Source: Holosporaceae bacterium
Lineage (GTDB): Bacteria; Pseudomonadota; Alphaproteobacteria; UBA3830
Reading direction: 5' to 3'
Length of the DNA stretch: 5,154 nt
Assembly: GCA_031276835.1 (NCBI GenBank)
Contig: JAISMI010000013.1
Span: 1-5,154 of the forward strand
The position numbers were made by a program, and so were the translations under genes. Position 1 is the stretch's first letter, and every line of letters starts with the position of its first letter. Below, piece by piece: positions 1-5,154 of this stretch. The notes under the pieces were generated by a model. That model had not been told where the DNA came from. It saw only the letters and a list, made by a program, of their open reading frames with translations, and searched no databases.

Positions 1-609
1 GCAGGCGAAAACTGTTCCCAATTGACATCCTACGGCGCCCAGCAGCAGCATAGAGGCCACAACCTCTCCCCTCAAGATACCTCCGGCAATAAAAATAGGA
101 TAATCGGCCATGTTTAGTAGGATATCCTGAATTAATATCATAGTGGAGACCGGCCCTACGTGGCCTCCCGCTTCGCTTCCCTCCAACACTAGGGAATCGA
201 TCCCCTGTTTGAACAATCTTTTCGCAACGGATAGGGACGGAGCAAATGACATTATCTGGATTCCGTGGGAATGAATTTTATCCAATAGATCGGCGTCGGG
301 AATTCCTCCGGCTAAAATGATGTGGGAGATTTTTGTTTCTTTGCAAACGTCGATAAGGTCGTGCAACTTTGGATTTGCCATAATAATGTTAACGCCAAAA
401 TTCTTTTTGGTTTTCGCTTGAGTCAGTTCGATTTCCTTTTTAAGAAGGTCTCCGTCCATGGCGCCGGACGCTAGAACTCCAAATATGCCGGCATTGGACA
501 TGGCGGACACTAGATTCGACTCGGAAACCCATGTCATTGCTCCGCCGAGTATTGCGTATTTGGATCCCAGAATCTTTGATCCGCGTTCCATTAATTTTAG
601 AATTTTCAT
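1..609 (-). CDS. FabK / nitronate monooxygenase-family FMN oxidoreductase, C-terminus cut off by the window edge
   Basis: This is the N-terminal 203 residues of a TIM-barrel FMN enzyme; family members are usually about 310-350 residues, so roughly the last third lies outside the window. Visible family features are the N-terminal LGGAMTWVSESNLVSAMSNAG segment (about 21-41; compare QGGMAWV...AVSNAGG in FabK), FGVNI (71-75), the EGSEAGGHVG block (143-152) whose His150 sits at the conserved active-site histidine, and the FMN-phosphate region with IAGGI (174-178) and GAVGCQLGT (191-199). FabK is an NAD(P)H-dependent enoyl-ACP reductase of fatty-acid synthesis, whereas nitronate monooxygenases oxidise alkyl nitronates. 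The N-terminal block and SLSVAKR (126-132) look more FabK-like, but the family is often misnamed and the substrate cannot be settled from this fragment. The ATG overlaps the lysC stop as ATGA, which implies translational coupling. The enzyme should be cytoplasmic; no signal peptide is visible. Family membership is firm, exact function is not. Confidence 0.88.
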   Translation of the reverse strand, partial: MKILKLMERGSKILGSKYAILGGAMTWVSESNLVSAMSNAGIFGVLASGAMDGDLLKKEIELTQAKTKKNFGVNIIMANPKLHDLIDVCKETKISHIILAGGIPDADLLDKIHSHGIQIMSFAPSLSVAKRLFKQGIDSLVLEGSEAGGHVGPVSTMILIQDILLNMADYPIFIAGGILRGEVVASMLLLGAVGCQLGTVFAC

Positions 610-1781
610 TTTTCTAATCCACAATATTTATGCAATAGCGCGATGGACTCCAGCAGTTTATCGCCGGATATTATTAGATTAACTTTGTGATCCGTTATCG
701 ATAATCCAAAGGTGTCTATTTTTGCCGTTTCCAGAACATTTGCAAGAGTTTTTCCGATTTTTTCAGAGATGGACGATCCTATGACGCTAATCTGAGACGA
801 CGGCCGACGAACGGCAATCTGTTTGACGTTTCTGACGAACTCGCAGCTTTTTAGGACGTTTATGGCGATGATCGCCTTTTTTTTATCCAGAAGGAGACTA
901 GTTTTTTCGGATTCGCCACTTTTTAGAATTTCCGCTCTGATGAAATGCTTTTCTAAAAGGCGCAATATACTTGCGTCGTCGGCTTTATGCGAGACTTTTA
1001 TAAGGGACAGACTCGGAGTTATGGCGAGTCCTCGAAAATCTCTCGGCGGGATTTTTTCCGAGATGATTGTGCCGCCGTTGTCGACAAAGCTGGAGGCGAC
1101 TCTTACGACGACTCTTTTTTTCATGGCGTAGTCCACCGATTGCTCCTGAAGAATTTTCGCTCCCTGAGAGGCCATTTCCAACATTTCATAATAATTGACG
1201 CCCTCAATTCTTCGGGCTTCATGGTACAGATTGGGATCCACCGTGTAAACGCCGTCCACGTCCGAATAGATTTCGCATAAATCTGCATCGACAGCGGACG
1301 CCACCGCCACTGCCGTAAGGTCGGATCCGCCTCTTCCAAGGGTCGTTATGCGATTTTCCGGACTTACTCCCTGAAATCCGCATATGACTGGAATTACTCC
1401 GTTGGCTATGTCGTTCTTTAGATTTTGGGGATCGATTTTTAGAATCGTCGCGCAGCCGTAATTTCCGTTCGTAAAAATAGGCACCTGCCATGCAGAATAA
1501 GATTTTGCGTTAAGGCCGAGATTTTTTAGAGCTATCGCCAGCAATCCGGCTGTGACGAGTTCTCCGGACGACGCCACGTGGTCGTATTCCGGATCTCCTT
1601 CGCATGCGTTTAAATTTTGAACGTAGCCGATGAATTTATTCGTTACTCCGGCCATGGCCGAAACGACCGCCACAACGCTCCGGCCATTTTTATGGGAGCG
1701 GGCGACTATATCGGCGACGTTTTTTATTCTTTCTAGAGTCGCGACGGAAGTGCCGCCGAATTTTTGCACTATGCAGGTCAA
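606..1781 (-). CDS. lysC: Aspartate kinase (aspartokinase), monofunctional, with diverged C-terminal ACT domains
   Basis: This cytoplasmic enzyme phosphorylates L-aspartate with ATP to L-4-aspartyl phosphate, the first step toward lysine/diaminopimelate, threonine and methionine. The 391 residues match the usual length of about 400 for the monofunctional form. The amino-acid kinase domain covers about 1-245 and its core is intact: KFGGTS (7-12), VSAMAGVTN (40-48), SSGE (71-74), GFQGVSPENRITTLGRGGSD (135-154), IYSDVDGVYTVDP (171-183) and EMASQGAKIL (202-211). Two ACT domains follow (about 258-315 and 330-391). They keep hydrophobic strands such as ISVIG (331-335) but lack the usual proline-glycine turn of ACT1 and the STSEIK-like effector segment of ACT2 (here SITDHK), so feedback control by lysine or threonine may be altered. 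The start is TTG: it gives the normal N-terminus MTCIVQKFGGTSV and has GGAG 8 bases upstream. It follows mipZ by 18 bases and overlaps the next gene by 4. Function is secure; the regulation is inferred. Confidence 0.96.
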   Translation of the reverse strand: MTCIVQKFGGTSVATLERIKNVADIVARSHKNGRSVVAVVSAMAGVTNKFIGYVQNLNACEGDPEYDHVASSGELVTAGLLAIALKNLGLNAKSYSAWQVPIFTNGNYGCATILKIDPQNLKNDIANGVIPVICGFQGVSPENRITTLGRGGSDLTAVAVASAVDADLCEIYSDVDGVYTVDPNLYHEARRIEGVNYYEMLEMASQGAKILQEQSVDYAMKKRVVVRVASSFVDNGGTIISEKIPPRDFRGLAITPSLSLIKVSHKADDASILRLLEKHFIRAEILKSGESEKTSLLLDKKKAIIAINVLKSCEFVRNVKQIAVRRPSSQISVIGSSISEKIGKTLANVLETAKIDTFGLSITDHKVNLIISGDKLLESIALLHKYCGLEK

Positions 1782-1789
1782 GAATTTAT

Positions 1790-1793
1790 CTCC
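1790..1793 (-). promoter_or_regulatory. Ribosome binding site for lysC (supports a TTG start)
   Basis: GGAG lies 8 bases upstream of the TTG at 1781-1779, in the short gap after the mipZ stop. It supports the TTG over the GTG four codons further in, which would trim the N-terminal strand just before KFGGTS. Confidence 0.65.
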
Positions 1794-1799
1794 GACGGC

Positions 1800-2582
1800 T
1801 TATAAATTTGGCAATTTCATAAAATTAATCAACTCTCTTAATTCCTGTCTGGCGGAAATGTGAGATATATTCAATGGCACGCCAGATTTTTCAAGATCCA
1901 ACAATGTCAGTCCCGACAAAAATAGCTCTTTAAATATGACGCGTTCGCAGAATCCTGTGCCGAGTCGAAATCCTATTCTTTTTGACAGAGCTTCCAGCAC
2001 GACATTTATATCTCTTCTGTTTTTATTATATAAAGTCGTGAGACGATTTCTAATTACTATCCAGTCGATGGGTTTTTCGCCTCTTTTGGCTCGTTCTTTT
2101 CTTTGATTCCAGACCATTTCTGCGTAGATGCTGGGACTGAGTATTTTCATGCCGTTGCCGGACACTTTAACCAGCACGTCCAGATCCACGAAGCTGTCGT
2201 TTAGCGGAGTAACTAGGGCGTCTGCATGGGAATGGGACAGCTGCGATAGAGGGGTGTCGTTTCCCGGAGTATCTATAACTATGAAATCGTGATTTTTTAA
2301 TCTGTCCATAGCGGCGTTGAACAATTCATTATCTATAGCTTTAGCCTTTTCTCTATCGTTGTTATTATCTTTTGGAATCGCTATGTGCTCCGGCAATTTT
2401 ACGTTTTCGCCGGCGTTTTTTCTGTGTTCGAAATAGCGGGTGAAGGTTCCCTGACGAGCGTCGACGTCGATTGTTCCCACTTTAAATCCGTCGTTAAGTA
2501 GATAAACCGCCACATGCATGGCCATCGTCGATTTTCCGGTGCCCCCTTTTTCATTTCCGAGAACAATAACATAAGGTTTCAT
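1800..2582 (-). CDS. mipZ: Cell division-site positioning ATPase MipZ (ParA/MinD family)
   Basis: MipZ is a P-loop ATPase of Alphaproteobacteria. It is known to load at ParB-bound centromeres, form a gradient away from the poles and inhibit FtsZ assembly, so that the Z-ring forms at midcell. The 260 residues carry the deviant Walker A GNEKGGTGKST (9-19) with signature Lys12 and P-loop Lys17, the Walker A' region TIDVDARQ (37-44; Asp39 and Asp41), and Walker B FIVIDTPGND (100-109). Motifs specific to MipZ rather than generic ParA are VTPLNDSFVDLDVL (124-137), DWIVIRNRL (173-181), KRIGFRLGTG (201-210), ERVIFKELF (213-221) and ISARQELREL (242-251). It ends earlier than the Caulobacter protein (about 278 residues), lacking a C-terminal tail. 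The ATG start has GGAGG about 10 bases upstream. It sits 16 bases after potI and 18 before lysC, so it is probably co-transcribed with both, an unexpected setting for a division gene. The identification is strong. Confidence 0.96.
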   Translation of the reverse strand: MKPYVIVLGNEKGGTGKSTMAMHVAVYLLNDGFKVGTIDVDARQGTFTRYFEHRKNAGENVKLPEHIAIPKDNNNDREKAKAIDNELFNAAMDRLKNHDFIVIDTPGNDTPLSQLSHSHADALVTPLNDSFVDLDVLVKVSGNGMKILSPSIYAEMVWNQRKERAKRGEKPIDWIVIRNRLTTLYNKNRRDINVVLEALSKRIGFRLGTGFCERVIFKELFLSGLTLLDLEKSGVPLNISHISARQELRELINFMKLPNL

Positions 2583-2598
2583 AGGATAGCGACCTCCA

Positions 2599-3390
2599 TT
2601 AAATTTTCTTTTTATAAATCAAAACAGCCGATATTATGACGCCAATCGAGAGAACAGTCATTAAAATTGTTGCGAGCGCATTTATTTCTGGAGATATTCC
2701 AAAACGTAGACTGGAAAATACTATCATGGGTAACGTCGTAGCCCCTGGACCGGCCACAAAACTGGCGATGACGACGTCGTCCAGAGATAGAGCAAAGGCC
2801 AACAGCCATCCCAAAATAATTGCCGGAGAAATCATTGGCAACGTTATCACGAAAAATACCTTAAGGGGAGACGCTCCGAGATCAAGAGCAGCCTCTTCAA
2901 GGGTTCTATCTAGGTCGTGTAGTCTCGCCTGCACCAGCATGGTCACGTAGGACAAGGTCAGAGTAATATGGGCTATCGTTATGGTGGTCGTTCCATTTTC
3001 AGACGGCCAACCGAAGATTTTTTCCATACCGACGAATAGCATCAGCAGAGATAATCCCATGATGACTTCCGGCATTACCAGAGGAGCGGCAATGGCGCCG
3101 ACAAATATGGTTTTTCCGCTGAATCTTGGAAATCGCGTAATGATTATGGCGGCCATGGTGCCTAAAATAACGGAAACTGTCGCGGATAGACTCGCGACTT
3201 TTAGACTCGTGTACGTCGCTCTCAAAATTATTGGATCGGATAAAAGCTCCCGATACCATTTCAGGGAAAATCTAGTCCAGGAAGCCACAAATCTTGATTC
3301 GTTAAACGAAAAAATAACGATGCAGATTAAAGGGAAATATAAAAATAAGTATCCCAAGAATAAAATAAAATTCGACCATTTAAAACGCAT
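2599..3390 (-). CDS. potI: Putrescine/polyamine ABC transporter, inner-membrane permease PotI
   Basis: This is one of the two permease subunits of a putrescine-type ABC importer; it pairs with PotH to form the channel through the inner membrane, driven by a PotG-type ATPase. The 263 residues are slightly shorter than E. coli PotI (281), mainly because the C-terminal tail is short. About six membrane segments are visible (roughly 8-28, 62-84, 97-120, 136-155, 189-210 and 238-258). The cytoplasmic EAA loop, which docks on the ATPase, is clear: EEAALDLGASPLKVFFVITL (165-184). PotI-like blocks include APLVMPEVIMGLSLL (102-116), GWLLAFALSLDDVVIASFV (194-212), GPGATTLPMIVFSS (214-227) and SPEINALATI (233-242). 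The ATG follows the potH stop by only 3 bases; its Shine-Dalgarno AAAGGA lies across the end of potH, so the two are translationally linked. PotC of a spermidine system is the main alternative, but these blocks match PotI better. Actual substrate is inferred. Confidence 0.94.
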   Translation of the reverse strand: MRFKWSNFILFLGYLFLYFPLICIVIFSFNESRFVASWTRFSLKWYRELLSDPIILRATYTSLKVASLSATVSVILGTMAAIIITRFPRFSGKTIFVGAIAAPLVMPEVIMGLSLLMLFVGMEKIFGWPSENGTTTITIAHITLTLSYVTMLVQARLHDLDRTLEEAALDLGASPLKVFFVITLPMISPAIILGWLLAFALSLDDVVIASFVAGPGATTLPMIVFSSLRFGISPEINALATILMTVLSIGVIISAVLIYKKKI

Positions 3391-3393
3391 TCC

Positions 3394-4335
3394 TCAATCC
3401 TTTGACAGTAGTTTTATTTCTCTGCGCTTTTGGGTAAAAACTATGGGAAAAACTACGAATATTAACAAAACTATCGATAAAGACGCCGCCGTCGGCCAGG
3501 ACATATTTCCGAAAAATTCATTCCAAACTAAACGACCGATGGTGAGGGTCTGCGCTCCTCCCAACAGTTCCGGAATGACGAACTCTCCAATTGCCGGTAC
3601 GAATACCAACGCGGATCCGGCGTAAAGACCTGGAGCGGAAAGCGGAACAATTATGGAAAAAAATGCGGTTATGGGAGAACCTCCCAAATCATAGGCGGCC
3701 TCAATTAGCGAATAGTCGATTTTTTCAATGGCGCTGTATAGCGGGAAAATCATGAAGGGCAAATAGGCGTAGATAATGCCAATACAGGCCGCAAAAGAAT
3801 TATTCATCAGTTGCAGCGGCGCGTCTATCAGATGAAATTTCATCAGTAGACTGTTGATGAAACCGCACGGACTCAGCAACATAATCCAGGCGTAGACCCT
3901 TATTAGAAACGACGTCCAGAACGGAAGCACCACCAACATCAACAGAATACTGCGAATTTTCTCCGACGATCGGGCGATCGCATGGGCCATGGGAAACCCA
4001 ATTATTAGGCAGCAGGCGGTGGATGTTCCGGCTATCAGCACGGACGTTATGAATCCGCGAATGTACATCTCATCCGTGAAAAGAACCATATAATTTCCGA
4101 GAGTTATCCTGATTTGCAGCATATATCCGGAAATCCAGTCAATTATGGAGGTGTAGGGGGGCGACGCGATTACGCTTTCCGAAAAACTTATTTTTATCAA
4201 AATTAAGCAGGGACAAATGAAAAATAAACATATCCAAATGAAAGGCGCCGCAATAAGAAGATTTCGGCCGCTAATTTTTTTCGCTTTCTCGGCGAGCCAT
4301 GAAATGACCTTTTCTTCTGTTCTGTACATTTCCAT
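3394..4335 (-). CDS. potH: Putrescine/polyamine ABC transporter, inner-membrane permease PotH
   Basis: This is the partner permease of PotI in a putrescine-type ABC importer. Its 313 residues match E. coli PotH (317) almost end to end. A cytoplasmic N-terminal stretch precedes about six membrane segments (roughly 26-48, 95-117, 128-150, 181-203, 238-258 and 283-301). The EAA loop reads IEAAYDLGGSPITAFFSIIV (211-230). PotH-like blocks include LPFWTSFLIRVYAW (137-150), GIIYAYLPFMIFPLY (186-200) and FVPAIGEFVIPELLGG (245-260). The chosen ATG has GAAGG (4343-4347) 7 bases upstream; a second in-frame ATG two codons later is less well placed. It is the first gene of the minus-strand cluster, with a good promoter 30-58 bases upstream. 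No potF (binding protein) or potG (ATPase) gene lies upstream, where they normally are, so the importer must use subunits encoded elsewhere or is incomplete. PotB of a spermidine system is a weaker alternative. Confidence 0.95.
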   Translation of the reverse strand: MEMYRTEEKVISWLAEKAKKISGRNLLIAAPFIWICLFFICPCLILIKISFSESVIASPPYTSIIDWISGYMLQIRITLGNYMVLFTDEMYIRGFITSVLIAGTSTACCLIIGFPMAHAIARSSEKIRSILLMLVVLPFWTSFLIRVYAWIMLLSPCGFINSLLMKFHLIDAPLQLMNNSFAACIGIIYAYLPFMIFPLYSAIEKIDYSLIEAAYDLGGSPITAFFSIIVPLSAPGLYAGSALVFVPAIGEFVIPELLGGAQTLTIGRLVWNEFFGNMSWPTAASLSIVLLIFVVFPIVFTQKRREIKLLSKD

Positions 4336-4364
4336 TTGTTAACCTTCGAAACTTTTATGGACAG

Positions 4365-4393
4365 ATCATATTATAATTTTAGCAAATTGTTAA
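4365..4393 (-). promoter_or_regulatory. Sigma70-type promoter of the potH-potI-mipZ-lysC cluster
   Basis: On the minus strand TTAACA (4393-4388) and TATGAT (4370-4365) are separated by exactly 17 bases; each differs from consensus (TTGACA, TATAAT) at one position. An overlapping TATAAT (4375-4370) is also present but has no good -35 partner. Transcription would start near 4358, giving a leader of about 20-25 bases before the potH ATG. This is inferred from sequence alone. Confidence 0.65.
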
Positions 4394-4451
4394 GGAGTCT
4401 GTAATTGGGGATCGAAAATAGGATTTATTTTTTTTTGCGTTCGCCGTCATA

Positions 4452-4481
4452 TGGACTTTCACAAAATATGTTCTCTATAAT
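4452..4481 (+). promoter_or_regulatory. Candidate sigma70-type promoter, plus strand, distal to nrdB
   Basis: A perfect -10 box TATAAT (4476-4481) has a partial -35 TGGACT (4452-4457, 4 of 6 matches) at an 18-base spacing. A nine-T run at 4428-4436 lies where a distal UP element would be. Transcription would start near 4488, about 300 bases before nrdB, producing a long leader or a separate short transcript. It diverges from the potH promoter, with about 58 bases between the two -35 boxes. Sequence inference only. Confidence 0.45.
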
Positions 4482-4713
4482 GGAGCTGGATTTTGGATCG
4501 TCGTATGCAGTAGGGGAGTTTTATGCGTAACATTATGATGTTTGTCGGGTTTGAAGTCGCCTTCTATTCAGAATCGCAAATTACTGAGACGAATAAAATT
4601 GAGAAAATCTCAAAAAAATCGGAGCGGAATTCGCGGAAATAGAATATACCTACGCCAAAATCAAGAAACGCCGTCCCTAAAATGCAGGAAAAAGCAAATT
4701 AAAGTCGTCGGGG

Positions 4714-4743
4714 ATGGCAATATGTCCGGCTGCATTGTATAAT
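4714..4743 (+). promoter_or_regulatory. Candidate sigma70-type promoter directly upstream of nrdB
   Basis: A second perfect TATAAT (4738-4743) has ATGGCA (4714-4719, 4 of 6 matches to TTGACA) 18 bases upstream. The predicted start near 4750 would give a leader of about 45 bases to the nrdB TTG. This is the more economical candidate for nrdB expression, but the -35 is weak and an activator or the distal promoter may contribute. Confidence 0.45.
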
Positions 4744-4756
4744 GGGCGACGCACAT

Positions 4757-4770
4757 ACAAAAGCTGTTGT
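4757..4770. repeat. 14-base near-palindrome in the nrdB leader, possible operator
   Basis: ACAAAAGCTGTTGT is an inverted repeat with six of seven base pairs matching (ACAA...TTGT arms around AGCT). It sits a few bases after the predicted start of the proximal nrdB promoter, where a bound repressor could block transcription. It does not match the AT-centred NrdR box, and no regulator is identified. It may be coincidental. Confidence 0.3.
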
Positions 4771-4782
4771 TTAATAATAAAT

Positions 4783-4786
4783 GGAG
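4783..4786 (+). promoter_or_regulatory. Ribosome binding site for nrdB (supports a TTG start)
   Basis: GGAG lies 8 bases upstream of TTG 4795-4797. The nearby ATGs at 4781 and 4808 are in other frames, so this site plus alignment to NrdB N-termini fixes the start. Confidence 0.65.
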
Positions 4787-4794
4787 AGCAAAAA

Positions 4795-5154
4795 TTGTCC
4801 AGACGCTATGAGACTTTTTCAAAAATACAGAATGATCAACTTAAAGAACCAATGTTTCTCGGTCAATCCGTAAACGTGGCCAGATATGATCAGCAGAAGT
4901 ATAGCGTGTTTGAAAAATTGATAGAAAAGCAATTGTCCTACTTCTGGAGACCGGAAGAAGTAAACGTCACCGTAGACGGCATTCAATATAATCAATTATC
5001 CAGCCATGAAAAGCATATATTTTTAAGCAATTTGAAGTATCAAACGTTGATGGACAGCATTCAGGGGCGTTCTCCGAACGTTGTTTTTCTGCCGATTGTA
5101 TCTCTGCCGGAGCTGGAGACTTGGGTGGAGACTTGGTCCTTTAGCGAAACCATT
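4795..5154 (+). CDS. nrdB: Ribonucleoside-diphosphate reductase class Ia, beta (R2) subunit, C-terminus cut off by the window edge
   Basis: NrdB holds the diiron-tyrosyl radical cofactor that lets NrdA reduce ribonucleoside diphosphates to deoxyribonucleotides in the cytoplasm. The first 120 of about 376 residues are present. Alignment from memory to E. coli NrdB shows roughly 75-80% identity, with NDQLKEPM (13-20), [10 protein letters not shown] (27-36), EKLIEKQLS (40-48), FWRPEEV (50-56), HEKHIF (71-76), SNLKYQTL (78-85), [10 protein letters not shown] (87-96) and [10 protein letters not shown] (105-114). The first iron ligand (Asp87, E. coli Asp84), the second (Glu118, E. coli Glu115) and electron-transfer Trp51 (E. 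coli Trp48) are present; the window ends just before the expected His118/Tyr122 equivalents. The TTG start is chosen because it gives an N-terminus only two residues longer than E. coli and has GGAG 8 bases upstream. The gene faces away from potH and has its own candidate promoters; nrdA is not immediately upstream, so it lies downstream or elsewhere. Identification is very secure. Confidence 0.95.
   Translation, partial: MSRRYETFSKIQNDQLKEPMFLGQSVNVARYDQQKYSVFEKLIEKQLSYFWRPEEVNVTVDGIQYNQLSSHEKHIFLSNLKYQTLMDSIQGRSPNVVFLPIVSLPELETWVETWSFSETI

Larger units (their letters stand above)
4336..4794. other. Divergent intergenic region between potH and nrdB (459 bases)
   Basis: No convincing protein gene or recognisable structured RNA is seen here. 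The part next to potH holds its promoter. A run of nine T's (4428-4436) lies between that promoter and the first plus-strand promoter. Between 4488 and 4713 the sequence is A-rich with no family I recognise. It contains a 39-codon plus-strand reading frame (4523-4642, MRNIMMFVGFEV...) preceded by AGGGGAG only 4 bases from its ATG; the frame resumes after its TAG for another 19 codons. A TTG-initiated, very basic 66-codon frame (4542-4742) overlaps it. Neither resembles a known protein to me. A perfect 6-bp AT-rich hairpin (TTGAGA-AAA-TCTCAA) lies at 4599-4613. The right end holds a second promoter candidate, a 14-base near-palindrome and the nrdB ribosome binding site. The region may be a long nrdB leader, an unrecognised small RNA or the remains of a lost gene. 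Confidence 0.6.

Noticed and set aside
458..1280. Several plus-strand frames of 74-102 codons opposite the FMN enzyme and lysC
   Set aside because: All are antisense to well-supported genes with conserved motifs and have no domain or start signal of their own.
2981..3625. 214-codon open frame on the plus strand across the potI/potH junction
   Set aside because: It is antisense to two clearly identified permeases, spans their junction, has no recognisable domain and shows the composition of a reverse-frame shadow.
4428..4436. Run of nine T's as a terminator tail
   Set aside because: No GC-rich stem precedes it on the plus strand and no gene ends there; it is better read as an A/T tract between the divergent promoters.
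4599..4613. TTGAGA-AAA-TCTCAA hairpin; on the minus strand it is followed by TTTTATT and so looks like a terminator
   Set aside because: The stem is only 6 bp with two G-C pairs, no minus-strand gene ends nearby, and on the plus strand it is followed by A's rather than T's.
4542..4742. 66-codon plus-strand frame starting with TTG, very rich in Lys/Arg, ending in MSGCIV
   Set aside because: No ribosome binding site of note, no resemblance to a known protein (the cysteine near the end does not match the NrdA C-terminus), composition explained by A-rich non-coding sequence, and it overlaps the proximal nrdB promoter.

Overview
The window looks like part of an alphaproteobacterial chromosome of moderate to low G+C. 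The main evidence is a clear MipZ, the ParA/MinD-type ATPase that places the division site in Alphaproteobacteria. Coding density is high, spacing is tight, TTG starts are used, and some proteins have drifted (especially the regulatory half of the aspartokinase). A host-associated or streamlined lineage would fit, but the window alone does not prove it.

Layout: positions 4335 down to 1 form one co-directional minus-strand gene cluster read right to left: potH, potI, mipZ, lysC, then a FabK/nitronate monooxygenase-like flavoprotein that runs off the left edge. Gaps are 3, 16 and 18 bases, then a 4-base ATGA overlap, so the five genes probably share a transcript. A good sigma70-type promoter (TTAACA, 17 bases, TATGAT) lies just upstream of potH. 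Positions 4336-4794 are a divergent intergenic region holding this promoter, two plus-strand promoter candidates with perfect TATAAT boxes, and a short palindrome. From 4795 to the right edge, on the plus strand, lies the first 120 codons of nrdB, the class Ia ribonucleotide reductase small subunit, strikingly like the E. coli protein.

How the genes fit together: PotH and PotI are the two membrane permeases of a putrescine-type ABC importer. The ATPase (PotG) and periplasmic binding protein (PotF) that usually precede them are absent here and would have to be encoded elsewhere. MipZ (division-site placement), LysC (first step of the aspartate family: lysine, diaminopimelate, threonine, methionine) and the flavoprotein (possibly fatty-acid enoyl reduction) have no obvious pathway link with polyamine uptake. 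NrdB makes deoxynucleotides with NrdA, whose gene is not upstream.

I found no CRISPR array, mobile element, tRNA/rRNA or evidently novel multi-gene system. The points of most interest are the unusual operon composition, the diverged ACT domains of LysC, the gammaproteobacterial-looking NrdB, and the 459-base divergent control region.
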